From: Micromonospora sp. HNM0581
GTDB taxonomy: Bacteria; Actinomycetota; Actinomycetes; Mycobacteriales; Micromonosporaceae
DNA length: 64,000 nucleotides
Assembly: GCF_012726175.1 (NCBI RefSeq)
Contig: NZ_JAASAD010000002.1
Span: 62,001 to 126,000, forward strand
Direction: 5' to 3'
Part shown: one piece after another, positions 44,873 through 56,400 of the stretch
Layout: each line of letters begins with the position of its first letter
Position numbering within the stretch: the stretch's first letter is position 1
Notes under the pieces: model-generated
The model's input: only the letters and a program-made list of their open reading frames with translations
What the model was told of the DNA's origin: nothing
Database searches by the model: none
Translations under genes and position numbers: made by a program

Positions 44873-45691
44873 TTGTCAGCCGGGGCGCACACGATCGCGG
44901 TGATCGGTGCGGGCAAGATCGGCGAGCTGGTGCTCTCCGGGCTACTGCGATCGGGTTGGCCGGTGGACCGGCTGCGGGCGACCGCCCGCCGGCCGGGCCG
45001 AGCCGAGGAACTCGCCGCCCGCTACGGCGTCCGGGTGGTCGACAACCTCACCGCCGTGCACGAGGCCGAGGTGCTGGCTGTCTCGGTGAAACCGCAGGAC
45101 GCCGCCGCACTACTTGACGAGATCGGGCCCAACGTTCCTGCCGGCAAGCTGCTGGTCTCACTCTGTGCCGGCCTACCGAGCGGTTTCTTCAGCCGCCGGT
45201 TGCCCGAGGGCATCCCGGTGGTGCGGGTGATGACCAACACCCCCGCCCTGGTCGACCAGGCGATGACCGCGATTTCCGCCGGGGCGTATGCCACCGGTGA
45301 GCACCTGGCGTTGGCCGAGGAGATGTTCAAGCCGCTGGGCGTCACGATCCGGGTACCCGAGTCCCAGCAGGATGCGGTGACGGCCCTGTCCGGTTCCGGC
45401 CCGGCGTACTTCTACCTGCTGGTCGAGGCGATGACCGACGCCGGCATCCTGCTCGGCCTGCCCCGCCAGGTGGCGCACGACCTGATCGTGCAGACCGCGA
45501 TCGGGTCCGCGGTGATGCTGCGCGACTCCGGTGAGCACCCGGTGAAGCTGCGCGAGGCGGTCACCTCACCCGCCGGCACCACCATTTCCGCGATCCGCGA
45601 ACTGGAGAATCACGGCGTCCGCGCCGCCCTGCTGGCCGCCCTGGAAGCCGCCCGCGACCGCGCCCGCGAACTAGCCACCCAAGCCGACTAA
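44873..45691 (+). CDS. proC: Pyrroline-5-carboxylate reductase
   Basis: A 272-residue NAD(P)H enzyme making proline from pyrroline-5-carboxylate. The N-terminal Rossmann signature is IAVIGAGKIGELVLSGLL, and the C-terminal family signature is GSGPAYFYLLVEAMTDAG, plus REAVTSPAGTT near the end. The start is an unusual TTG at 44873, supported by AGGGGG eight bases before it and by its distance to the Rossmann strand. No other proline genes are adjacent. Confidence 0.94.
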   Translation: MSAGAHTIAVIGAGKIGELVLSGLLRSGWPVDRLRATARRPGRAEELAARYGVRVVDNLTAVHEAEVLAVSVKPQDAAALLDEIGPNVPAGKLLVSLCAGLPSGFFSRRLPEGIPVVRVMTNTPALVDQAMTAISAGAYATGEHLALAEEMFKPLGVTIRVPESQQDAVTALSGSGPAYFYLLVEAMTDAGILLGLPRQVAHDLIVQTAIGSAVMLRDSGEHPVKLREAVTSPAGTTISAIRELENHGVRAALLAALEAARDRARELATQAD

Positions 45692-45725
45692 CCCACCCCA
45701 CCCACCCCACCCACCCCACCCCACC
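45692..45725. repeat. C-rich tract with G-quadruplex potential on the minus strand
   Basis: An almost pure CCCA/CCCCA run begins directly after the proC stop. The opposite strand reads as repeated GGGG and GGGTGGGG blocks, satisfying the simple four-G-run rule for a quadruplex. Confidence 0.7.
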
Positions 45726-45806
45726 TATCCGGCGTTGATCATGAGGTTGGCGGCGGGAGTTGATCTTAGAACTGCCGCTAACCTCATGATCAACGCCGGA
45801 TAGGTG
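45722..45806. repeat. 85-bp intergenic palindrome
   Basis: Two perfectly complementary 27-base arms (45722-45748 and 45780-45806) extend inward by six more pairs including one G-T pair, enclosing a short imperfect core that contains TTGATC. It is unlike an ordinary terminator in length, and in its lower GC content. It could fold into a long hairpin in either transcript or as a cruciform, and may be a member of a dispersed intergenic element. Confidence 0.85.
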
Positions 45807-45871
45807 CTTTTGGGGTGTACCGGAGGGTGGTGGGGGGTCGGGGTGGCAGGCGGGTGGCGCATACTGGCGCG

Positions 45872-46222
45872 GTGTTCACTCTCGCCCAGGCCCGGCACCT
45901 GGTGGCCACCCTGCGTCCTCGGATCGACGAACTGATCCGGGCCCGGGCCGACCTGGCCGAGTTGCAGGCCGACCTGGCCGGCCACGGGCTCAGCGCACTC
46001 GGCGGCCGAGCCGAGGTCAAGGGCCTGGAGGCGCGGCTGTACGCGGTCCTCGACGAGATCCAACAGCACGGTATCGAGGTCAAGAGCACGGCACCGGTTC
46101 TGCTCGATTTTGCCGGTGAACGTGAGGGCCGACAGGTGCTCTGGTGCTGGTTGGAGGGCGACACCGACGTGCGCTGGTACCACCGCGCCGATTGTGGCTT
46201 CGCCGGCCGCCGCCCGATCTGA
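45872..46222 (+). CDS. DUF2203-family protein
   Basis: 116 residues. FTLAQARHLVATLRPRIDELIRARAD is the N-terminal helix typical of DUF2203, followed by GIEVKSTAPVLLDFAGER and VLWCWLEGDTDVRWYHRADCGFAGR at the end. Function is unknown; the family is small, soluble and conserved across phyla. GTG 45872 is selected because the upstream extension is low-complexity G-rich sequence. It lies next to a GNAT acetyltransferase gene. Confidence 0.82.
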   Translation: MFTLAQARHLVATLRPRIDELIRARADLAELQADLAGHGLSALGGRAEVKGLEARLYAVLDEIQQHGIEVKSTAPVLLDFAGEREGRQVLWCWLEGDTDVRWYHRADCGFAGRRPI

Positions 46223-46417
46223 CCCTGGCTCGGCCGGAGCCCGCAGCGCCCGCTCACCCGTCGTGCCGACCCGACAGCTGCCGGGTCGCAACGACCCGCA
46301 GACGTGCGGTGCACCGACCGGCAGTGGGCGGCACGGGAGGCACCGGCTGGGACGGAGACGCGAGAGTGGCTAGTCTCTGCCGGTGAGTGGAGGCGCGATG
46401 CGGCGAGGTGGGCGCTG

Positions 46418-46984
46418 ATGTTCACCATAGCGTTGGGTGAGGACGCCGAGCTGCGACCGTTGAACCCGTGGCACGCCGAGGAGTTCCTGGGCAATCTGGA
46501 CCGGGCCCGGGAGCACATCTCGCCGTGGGTGTCGCCGTCCTTCGTGGCCACCGACCTCGACGGGGCGCGGCAGGTGCTTCGGCGTTACGCCGACCGGTGG
46601 GCCCGCGACGACGGGGGCATCTGGGGGATCTGGTCGGGCGGCATCCTGGTCGGCGGGGTGTTGCTGGTGTCGCTCGACGCGGCGACCGGGGTGTGCGAGG
46701 CGGGTTGCTGGCTGGAACCGGCCGCCGAGGGGCGGGGGCTGGTGACCCGGGCGGTGGGACGGCTCATCGACTGGGTGCTCGTCGAGCGTGGGCTGCACCG
46801 GGTGGAGTGGCGCACCGATGCAGGCAACGTGCGCAGCATCGCGGTGGCCCGTCGGCTGGGCATGCGCCGCGACGGTGTCCTGCGGGAGATGTTGCCGGGG
46901 CTGCGGGGCCGCGTAGATCTGGAGGTCTGGTCGGTGCTGGCCCCCGAGTGGCGGGCCTGGCGCGCCGGCACCGCGTCGCGCTGA
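46418..46984 (+). CDS. RimJ/RimL-type GNAT acetyltransferase
   Basis: 188 residues of the RimJ/RimL GNAT group: ELRPLNPWHAEEFLGNLDRA, then the acetyl-CoA-binding GCWLEPAAEGRGLVTRAVGR (about 98-117) and VARRLGMRRDGVLREM. These enzymes acetylate ribosomal-protein N termini or small molecules; the substrate cannot be assigned. ATG 46418 has GAGGTGG about eight bases upstream. Confidence 0.85.
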   Translation: MFTIALGEDAELRPLNPWHAEEFLGNLDRAREHISPWVSPSFVATDLDGARQVLRRYADRWARDDGGIWGIWSGGILVGGVLLVSLDAATGVCEAGCWLEPAAEGRGLVTRAVGRLIDWVLVERGLHRVEWRTDAGNVRSIAVARRLGMRRDGVLREMLPGLRGRVDLEVWSVLAPEWRAWRAGTASR

Positions 46985-47027
46985 GTCGAACGGCAGTTCG
47001 CGGGCGGGGTGCGGGCCTGCGGCCGGG

Positions 47028-47180
47028 TCAACCGGCGTCCGCGAGCGCGGCGCGCAGCATGCCTGCGCCGGCCGGGGTTTCCCTGGTCCCAGTTCGCCGG
47101 GTCGGTGGAGTAGATGACGCCGTAGGCCGGGGTGTCCGGCTGGAAGCGCCAACTGTCGGCGAGGGTGCCCACGTCCACCG
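47028..47180 (-). pseudogene. Remnant of a gene end, frameshifted
   Basis: On the minus strand one frame reads VDVGTLADSWRFQPDT, then YGVIYSTDPANWDQGN with good composition, and then turns to an Arg-rich shadow. The adjacent frame continues with AGAGMLRAALADAG and a stop at 47028. Joined by one indel near 47080 these make a ~48-residue natural-looking C terminus. It is cut at its upstream end by the palindrome at 47183. I do not recognise the family. Confidence 0.5.
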
Positions 47181-47182
47181 AC

Positions 47183-47243
47183 CATGCAGTTTGGGTCGTT
47201 TCAAAGGGTGTGAAAGCCCTGAAAGGGCGACCACAACTGCATG
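47183..47243. repeat. Imperfect 61-bp intergenic palindrome
   Basis: Arms beginning CATGCAGTT and ending AACTGCATG fold with a few mismatches around a short loop (TGTGAAAG region). As in the palindrome at 45722, the CATG-type end is followed by a GATC-containing flank (ATGATCGACG here, CATGATCAACG there), suggesting a related family of intergenic elements. Confidence 0.65.
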
Positions 47244-47261
47244 ATCGACGAGGCGGGGGGC

Positions 47262-47750
47262 TTACGCGGGGAGGTTCTTGTCGATCGCGGTTCGTAGGGC
47301 GGGGTCGTCGGGGGTGACGGTGGGGGCGAAGCGGGCGGCGACGGAGCCGTCGGGGGCGACGAGGAACTTCTCGAAGTTCCAGCGGACGTCGCCGGTGTGA
47401 CCGTCGGTGTCGGCGGTGTCCACCAGGGCCGCGTACAGGGGATGACGGTCGGGGCCGTTGACGTCGACCTTCTCGGTGATCGGGAATGTCACGCCGTAGT
47501 TGACCGCACAGAACTCGCTGATCTCCGCCGCGTTGCCCGGCTCTTGGCCGGCGAACTGGTTGCACGGCACGCCGAGCACGGTCAGTCCACGATCGGCGTG
47601 CTCGTCCTGAAGGGCCTGCAGGCCCGCGTACTGCGGGGTGAGGCCGCAGCGGGAGGCGACGTTGACGATTAGTAGGACGCGTCCTCGGTACTGCGCGAGG
47701 TCGGCCGGGCCGCCGGTGAGGGTGCCGATCGGAATGTCGAAAACGGTCAT
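47262..47750 (-). CDS. Glutathione-peroxidase-family (thioredoxin-type) peroxidase
   Basis: 162 residues. The peroxidatic Cys is in NVASRCGLTPQYAGL, followed by GVPCNQFAGQEPG and the catalytic Trp region WNFEKFLVAPDG. A further Cys (EFCAVNYGVTFPI) fits the resolving position of thioredoxin-dependent members. Actinobacteria lack glutathione, so thioredoxin or mycothiol-linked reduction is expected; this is inference. It starts at ATG 47750. Confidence 0.92.
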   Translation of the reverse strand: MTVFDIPIGTLTGGPADLAQYRGRVLLIVNVASRCGLTPQYAGLQALQDEHADRGLTVLGVPCNQFAGQEPGNAAEISEFCAVNYGVTFPITEKVDVNGPDRHPLYAALVDTADTDGHTGDVRWNFEKFLVAPDGSVAARFAPTVTPDDPALRTAIDKNLPA

Positions 47751-47889
47751 GTCCGGAGGCTACCGCCGGGTTCACATCCGTGGGCGGAGTGGGTGCCGGC
47801 CAGGTTACCTGTCGGTACCCGGGCTGTGGCCGGCGGTGATGTGGTTGCGTCGGATCGACTCCCCTGGTCTCGATCGATACATGTACATC

Positions 47890-47918
47890 TTGACGAAGTG
47901 GTTGCCGGTGAGTAGCGT
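47890..47918 (+). promoter_or_regulatory. Chitinase promoter, -35/-10 pair
   Basis: TTGACG (47890-47895) and TAGCGT (47913-47918) are separated by 17 bases, a good vegetative sigma-factor arrangement, 46 bases upstream of the ATG. A short palindrome (around ATGTACAT, 47881) overlaps the -35 side. Confidence 0.55.
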
Positions 47919-47929
47919 CTCCTCATCAT

Positions 47930-47946
47930 TTAGGAAAGTTTACTAA
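47930..47946 (+). promoter_or_regulatory. Operator-like 17-bp inverted repeat upstream of the chitinase gene
   Basis: TTAGGAAAGTTTACTAA follows a TTAGnAAAnTTTnCTAA dyad. It lies about 12 bases beyond the -10 hexamer and just before the ribosome-binding site, so a bound repressor would block initiation. It resembles sites I recall upstream of secreted glycoside hydrolases in this group, without certainty. Confidence 0.6.
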
Positions 47947-47963
47947 CTGTTTGGAGGTGCCAC

Positions 47964-49577
<1,614 letters not shown>

Positions 49578-49603
49578 GCCGACGGCCGACGCACCACCCA
49601 CAC

Positions 49604-49639
49604 GACGGGGAGGGGGCCCCGCACCGGCCCCTCCCCGTC
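49604..49639 (+). terminator. Terminator after the chitinase gene
   Basis: A 12-bp GC-rich stem (49604-49615 with 49628-49639) with a 12-base loop starts 27 bases after the stop. Confidence 0.65.
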
Positions 49640-49731
49640 CGGCGTGTCCGGGGCGATCTCGAAGCCCGGATGGCGGTGTGACAGACTCGCCGCTCGACCG
49701 TGTCTCGATGTCCGTGTCGAGGGAGATGACG

Positions 49732-50214
49732 ATGGTGGTCACGTACCGGCGTCCGGCGATCGCCGCTGCGCTGCTCGTCAGTCTGCCGTTCGTGCTTGTC
49801 GGCTGTGGGCCTGTCGGTGGCGGGACCGAGGCGGAGCAGCCTGGACGGGCGCCGGCCGAGGAGGCGGTGCTGAAGTCCCGTGAGCGGGTGCAGGCGTACC
49901 TCGACGCGATGGCAGCCAAGGACGTGGCCGCCGGTCGCAGCCAGCTGTGTGCGGTGCTGCACGATGCGTTCGACGCCGCCGCCACCGCGCCGAACGGCGA
50001 CTTCGCCGACCACTTCGAGGTGTCGAAGTCCGAGATCACCGATATCCGACCCGGTCCGTCCGGCCAGCAGGTCAGCACTGCGGTCACGGTTACCGTCAGC
50101 AAGAAGAAGGCGACCCGGCCGCTGCTGTTCACCGTGACCCGTGACGGGCTGGACTGGTGCATCGCCGACGAGCGGCCCGGCGCGCACAGTCCCGCCGCGA
50201 CGCCCACCCCCTGA
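49732..50214 (+). CDS. Putative lipoprotein
   Basis: 160 residues. The N terminus is a lipoprotein signal (RRPAIAAALLVSLPFVLVGCG) with a lipobox ending in Cys; a NTF2-like or DUF4878-type helix-sheet domain follows (SRERVQAYLDAMAAKDVAAG, and repeated beta strands STAVTVTVSKKKATRPLLF). A Pro/Thr tail ends the protein. ATG 49732 is chosen as the ribosome-binding site GAGGGAG then has normal spacing; ATG 49726 is too close. The substrate or partner is unknown. Confidence 0.78.
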   Translation: MVVTYRRPAIAAALLVSLPFVLVGCGPVGGGTEAEQPGRAPAEEAVLKSRERVQAYLDAMAAKDVAAGRSQLCAVLHDAFDAAATAPNGDFADHFEVSKSEITDIRPGPSGQQVSTAVTVTVSKKKATRPLLFTVTRDGLDWCIADERPGAHSPAATPTP

Positions 50215-51873
<1,659 letters not shown>

Positions 51874-51879
51874 AGTGCC

Positions 51880-52908
51880 GTGGCTGATCTGATCGACCTG
51901 CGTTCGGACACGGTGACGCGGCCGACCGCCGCGATGCGGCAGGCCATGGCCGATGCGGACGTGGGTGACGACGTCTACGGCGAGGACCCGACGGTGCGGG
52001 CGCTGGAGGCCGAGGTCGCCGCGATGTTCGGACACGAGGCGGCGTTGTTCTGCCCGAGCGGGTCGATGGCCAACCAGATTGCCCTGCAACTGCTGGTGCC
52101 GCCCGGTGCGGAGCTGCTCTGCGACGCCGACGCGCACGTCGTCACGTATGAGATGGGGGCCGCTGCCGCGTACGGCGGGATCACTTCGCGGACGTGGCCG
52201 CCGGTGGGCGCCCAGGTCGACGCGGACGTGGTGGCCGGGATGGTACGTCCCGACGGTTTCTGGGCGGTGCCGACCCGGGCGATCGCGGTGGAGCAGACCC
52301 ACAACCGTGGCGGCGGCGGGGTGATTCCTCTCGACACGCTGCGTGAACTGCGTCGGGTCGCTGATGCCGGGCAGTTGGCGCTGCACTGCGACGGTGCGCG
52401 GATCTGGCACGCCCATGTCGCCGACGGGGTGCCTCTGGCCACCTACGGCGCGTTGTTCGACTCGCTGTCGGTCTGCCTGTCCAAGGGCCTCGGTGCTCCG
52501 GTGGGTTCACTTGTCGTCGGCGCCTCAGACCGGGTCGAGCAGGCCCGGGTGATCCGTAAGCGGATGGGCGGTGGGATGCGTCAGGTAGGCATCCTGGCCG
52601 CTGCCGGGCGGCACGCGCTGACCCACCATGTCGATCGGCTCGCCGAGGATCATGCGAAGGCGGCTCGGCTGGCTGAGGCGATCGTGCCGTTCGGGGTGCT
52701 GGCCACTGCGGTACGCACCAACATCGTGCCGCTGGATCTGACGAAGGCCGCGTTCGACGCGCCCGCATTGGCCGCCGCCGCACGCGCCGAGGGCGTACTG
52801 GTTTCGGTGCTCGGGCCCCGTACCGCCCGTCTGGTCACCCACCTGAACGTCACCGACGCGCAGATCGACCGAGCCGTGGCCACTCTCACCCGCATTCTCC
52901 GCGACTGA
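51880..52908 (+). CDS. Threonine-aldolase-family PLP enzyme
   Basis: 342 residues similar to low-specificity L-threonine aldolases (threonine to glycine and acetaldehyde): IDLRSDTVTRPTAAMRQAM, DDVYGEDPTVRALE and the PLP Lys in SVCLSKGLGAPVGS, with HCDGARIW for cofactor binding. The GTG at 51880 follows AAGGAG five bases earlier; the start lies within the repeat array's last, diverged unit. The reading frame differs from that of the repeat peptide. Confidence 0.9.
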   Translation: MADLIDLRSDTVTRPTAAMRQAMADADVGDDVYGEDPTVRALEAEVAAMFGHEAALFCPSGSMANQIALQLLVPPGAELLCDADAHVVTYEMGAAAAYGGITSRTWPPVGAQVDADVVAGMVRPDGFWAVPTRAIAVEQTHNRGGGGVIPLDTLRELRRVADAGQLALHCDGARIWHAHVADGVPLATYGALFDSLSVCLSKGLGAPVGSLVVGASDRVEQARVIRKRMGGGMRQVGILAAAGRHALTHHVDRLAEDHAKAARLAEAIVPFGVLATAVRTNIVPLDLTKAAFDAPALAAAARAEGVLVSVLGPRTARLVTHLNVTDAQIDRAVATLTRILRD

Positions 52909-52955
52909 CCCGGCCACGTCGTCGATCTCGAAGTTGGCGGGGTGTTCGAGTTCTC

Positions 52956-53864
52956 TCAGCGCGGCCGGCCGACGTCGTTACCGGAGGGCGGGGGTGGGAG
53001 CAGGCGGCGGAGGGTGGTGATGTCGGCGGCGTGGCCCTCGTGGCGGTCGGTGGGGGTTTCCACGAGCACGGGGACGCCCGCCGTGGCGGGGTGACGCATC
53101 AACTCGGCGAACGCGGGTTCGCCGATCATGCCTTTGCCGATGTTCTCGTGCCGGTCCCGCGTGGAACCGCACAGGTCCTTGGAGTCGTTGGCGTGTACCA
53201 GCTTCAGCCGGTCCGCTCCGACTGCGCTGACCAGGGTGTCCAACGTGGCGGTCATCCCACCTTCGGCGGCCAGGTCGTGCCCGGCAGCCCAGGCGTGGCA
53301 GGTGTCGAAGCAGACACCGAGCCACGGGTGTCGATCCACCGTGTCGAGGTAGGGCCCGAGCTGCTCCACCCGGCAGGCCAGCGAACGGCCGCCCCCTGCG
53401 CTCGGCTCGACCAGCAGCAGCGGACCACCCGCGTCGGCGGCCGAGTCGAGCAGCGGCAGCAGGGACTCGCGTACCTGCCGCATGGCCGTGTCGGCATACC
53501 CGGCGTCCACCGCACTGCCGGCGTGGAAGACCACCCCCCGTGCGCCGATCGCGGCACCTCGGCGCAGCGCGTGCGACAGGATCTGTACCGATCGTTGCAC
53601 CGTCGCTGCCGTCGGGGAGCCGAGGTTGACGAGCAGCGATGCGTGGATGTAGGCGGCGACGCCGCGTTCGGCGCAGCCGGCACGGAACGACTCATCCTGC
53701 ACCGGGTCGCCGGCCGGCATCGCCCAGCCCCGAGAATTGCCGACGTAGACCTGCGCCACCTCGGAACCGGCGGCGTCGACGTACGGCAGCGCCGCTTTCG
53801 CCAGCCCACCGGAGGTCGGCGTGTGTGAGCCGACCGGCCGATGCCCCGGACCTGGGGCCGGCAT
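52956..53864 (-). CDS. nfo: Deoxyribonuclease IV / endonuclease IV (AP endonuclease)
   Basis: A 302-residue TIM-barrel AP endonuclease for base excision repair. Zinc-binding segments are visible: AYIHASLLVNLGSP, GVVFHAGSAV, LLLVEPSAGGG, GVCFDTCHAWAAGHD, VHANDSKD and RDRHENIGKG. ATG 53864 overlaps the stop of the kinase gene by one base (TGATG), so the two are co-translated; a GTG at 53873 is possible. Confidence 0.93.
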   Translation of the reverse strand: MPAPGPGHRPVGSHTPTSGGLAKAALPYVDAAGSEVAQVYVGNSRGWAMPAGDPVQDESFRAGCAERGVAAYIHASLLVNLGSPTAATVQRSVQILSHALRRGAAIGARGVVFHAGSAVDAGYADTAMRQVRESLLPLLDSAADAGGPLLLVEPSAGGGRSLACRVEQLGPYLDTVDRHPWLGVCFDTCHAWAAGHDLAAEGGMTATLDTLVSAVGADRLKLVHANDSKDLCGSTRDRHENIGKGMIGEPAFAELMRHPATAGVPVLVETPTDRHEGHAADITTLRRLLPPPPSGNDVGRPR

Positions 53865-55852
53865 CAGAAACACCCGATGGTGATTTGAGTCCCCGGGGCC
53901 ACCTGAGCGTTTTCGTTCGGGTTCTGGAACCGGGTCACGGCGTTCGGGTTGAACTGCACAGTCACCGGGAAGCCCTGACTCTCCAGCACCTGTTTGGCCT
54001 GCTGGCAGGGCAGGTCGACGACGCGTGGCACGGAAACCAGCGGCGGCCCCTCGCTGACCTCCAGCCGGATCTGGGCACCTTTCTCCACACCGCCGCCAGC
54101 GGCCGGGCTCTGCCCGATCACTTCGTCACGCGGCTTGTCGGATTCCTTGCGCGTCGGCTCCACCAACACCAGGCCGAGCCGCGCGATCTGGTTCCGGGCG
54201 TCGTTGAGGTTCGTGCCGACCAGGTTCGGTACGGTGATCGGGGCCCGGCCCTTGCTGAGGAAGACGGTGATCTCGTCGCCTGGTCTGACCTCATCGCCCG
54301 CCTTCGGGTCGGTGGCGACCACGATGCCCTCCGGCAGGTTGTCGTCGTACCTGGCGGTGCCCTTGACGACTTCGAGTTGGGCGCTGACCAGGTCGGCCTC
54401 GGCCAGCGCGAACTCTCTGCCGACGACGTCCGGTACCTCGAAGCGCTCCGGCCCGAGCGACAGGGTGAGGGTGATGGTGCCGCCCTTGACGATCCGAGCC
54501 GACGAGGCGGGATCCTGGCCCACCACGCCGTCGCGGGGGATCTGGTCGTCGTACCGTGGGTCGGCGTAGGTCACCGCGAAGCCGGACTGGGAAGCCTCGG
54601 CCTCGGCCTCGGCTTTGGTCATGCTCACCAACTGCGGCGCGGTGGTGTACCGGCCGACCCCGAACCACCAGCCGCCGAGCGCGGCGACCAGTCCGAGCAC
54701 GACGACGACGGCCGCGACGGTGAGCCGGTTGCCGCCCTGGCCGGTGAGCTGGGCGCCCAGCCCGGCCAGCCGGGCCCGCAGTTCGTCGCCGCCACTCGGC
54801 GTCGCCCGGCGCCTACCGCGAGCGGGCTGGTCGCTCCCCGGAAGGCGGGCCCAGCTCGGTCGCTCCGGCGGACGGACGGGGGAGACCAACATCGTCGGCT
54901 GTGACACAGCCGGACCGTCGGTCACCGCGGCGATCAGCGCGGTCTGGCTGTTCGCACTGCCCAACCCGTCCCGGGCCACCTGCACTTCGGTCAGCAGGGT
55001 GCCCGCGTCACCGGGACGGGTCGTCGGGTCACGACGGGTGGCGCGAACGACCAGGTCGTCGAGCACCCTCGGCAGGCCGGGCACCAGCGTCGACGGTGCG
55101 GGCACGTCGCGGTCGACGTGCTGCCAGGCGATGTCGATCGGCCGGTCCCCGTCGTACGGCACCCGGCCGGTGAGCATCTCGAACAACACGATGCCGGTCG
55201 AGTAGACGTCGGTGCGGGCGTCGGCCCGACCGTCGGTCACCAGCTCCGGAGCGACGTACGCCACGGTGGCCATCAACTGGTTCGCGTTGTCGTGGTCGGT
55301 GCTCGCCTCGACGGCTCGGGCCAGCCCGAAGTCGGTCACCTTGACCACCCCGTCGACGAGGTTCGCCGGTCCACCGCTGGGCGCCTCGGCGACCAGCACG
55401 TTCTCCGGTTTCACGTCGCGGTGCACCAGACCGGCCCGGTGGGCGGCACCGATGGCAGCGAGCATCTGTTCGGTGATGGCCAGTGCCTCGTCCGGGTTGA
55501 GCCGGCGCCGCTCGGCCAGCACTTCGCGTAGGGTGCGGCCCCGCACGTACTCCATGACGAGATACGGCCGCCCGGCGTGGGTGCCCTGGTCGTAGACCGC
55601 CACCACGTTGGGGTGGGTGAGTCGGGCGATCGTCTTGGCCTCGTCGGTGAAGCGGTCGACGAAACTGGGCCGGCCCGACTGGCCGGGCGTTCCCTGGGCG
55701 GCATGAATGATCTTGACGGCGACGGTGCGTTCGAGTCGCTCGTCGGTGGCGGTGTACACGGTCGCCATGCCGCCACGGGCCACGCGACCGCGAATACGAT
55801 AGCGCCCGTCGATAAGTGAGCCCAGCAACGTGTCGGCGACCTGTGTGTCCAT
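53864..55852 (-). CDS. pknL: Membrane Ser/Thr protein kinase with PASTA domains
   Basis: 662 residues. The N-terminal kinase (about 14-290) has GRVARGGMATVY, VAVKIIH, VHRDVKPENVL, TDFGLARA and the activation-loop end MATVAYVAPE. One membrane helix (about 365-387; TVAAVVVVLGLVAALGG) is followed by four PASTA repeats (about 395-662) that would sit outside and may sense muropeptides or wall precursors. In M. tuberculosis PknL (Rv2176c) is beside Rv2175c, as here, which supports the name. It is divergent from the HTH gene. Confidence 0.9.
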   Translation of the reverse strand: MDTQVADTLLGSLIDGRYRIRGRVARGGMATVYTATDERLERTVAVKIIHAAQGTPGQSGRPSFVDRFTDEAKTIARLTHPNVVAVYDQGTHAGRPYLVMEYVRGRTLREVLAERRRLNPDEALAITEQMLAAIGAAHRAGLVHRDVKPENVLVAEAPSGGPANLVDGVVKVTDFGLARAVEASTDHDNANQLMATVAYVAPELVTDGRADARTDVYSTGIVLFEMLTGRVPYDGDRPIDIAWQHVDRDVPAPSTLVPGLPRVLDDLVVRATRRDPTTRPGDAGTLLTEVQVARDGLGSANSQTALIAAVTDGPAVSQPTMLVSPVRPPERPSWARLPGSDQPARGRRRATPSGGDELRARLAGLGAQLTGQGGNRLTVAAVVVVLGLVAALGGWWFGVGRYTTAPQLVSMTKAEAEAEASQSGFAVTYADPRYDDQIPRDGVVGQDPASSARIVKGGTITLTLSLGPERFEVPDVVGREFALAEADLVSAQLEVVKGTARYDDNLPEGIVVATDPKAGDEVRPGDEITVFLSKGRAPITVPNLVGTNLNDARNQIARLGLVLVEPTRKESDKPRDEVIGQSPAAGGGVEKGAQIRLEVSEGPPLVSVPRVVDLPCQQAKQVLESQGFPVTVQFNPNAVTRFQNPNENAQVAPGTQITIGCF

Positions 55853-56015
55853 CGGCAGCTAGTCTATGTGTCGGGGGACGAAGGTTGAACAGGATGCTAC
55901 CGGCAGCCGCTCATCCGCGGGTCCGACGCGCGCACAGGGTGACGGTCGTCCCGGTCCCGCGTGGTCGCGGGAGGTCGTTGACCGGGCTGCGGGGCGGCGT
56001 GGCAGGGTGGTGTCC

Positions 56016-56399
56016 GTGACCGATTCCGTACCCGCCGAGGGTGGCGCACCCCTGGCCGGCCCCGCCGACGCGGTGGCCTGGCTGACCCTGCCGGACGTCG
56101 CCGAGCGCCTCGACCTGCCGATCAGCAGGGTCCACCAGATGATCCGGGACCGCGAACTGGTCGCGGTGCGACGCGACGGTGTCCGCCGGATCCCGGCTGA
56201 CCTGGTTGCCAACGGTACCGTGCTCAAACACCTGCCGGGCGTGCTCACCCTGCTCGCTGATGCCGGTTACGACGACGAGGCTGCGCTGCGCTGGCTCTAC
56301 GAGCCCGACGACACCTTGGCCGCTGGTACCCCCGCGGCTGCCCTCGGCGGCGACCAGGCCCGTGAGGTCAAGCGCCGCGCCCAGGCCCTGGGCTTCTGA
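56016..56399 (+). CDS. Rv2175c-like small DNA-binding protein
   Basis: 127 residues with an N-terminal wHTH: WLTLPDVAERLDLPISRVHQ and IRDRELVAVRRDGVRRIPAD are the helix-turn-helix and wing, and a helical C-terminal part follows (LLADAGYDDEAALRWLYEPD). In M. tuberculosis Rv2175c binds DNA and is a PknL substrate; the adjacent pknL here makes the same partnership likely. The GTG at 56016 has an AGGG-type site upstream; a GTG at 56010 is the alternative. Confidence 0.86.
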   Translation: MTDSVPAEGGAPLAGPADAVAWLTLPDVAERLDLPISRVHQMIRDRELVAVRRDGVRRIPADLVANGTVLKHLPGVLTLLADAGYDDEAALRWLYEPDDTLAAGTPAAALGGDQAREVKRRAQALGF

Positions 56400-56400
56400 G

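Noticed and set aside
47860..47900. DasR-type operator upstream of the chitinase gene
   Set aside because: TGGTCTCGATCGAT resembles only half of the DasR consensus (TGGTCTAGACCA); the second half is missing.
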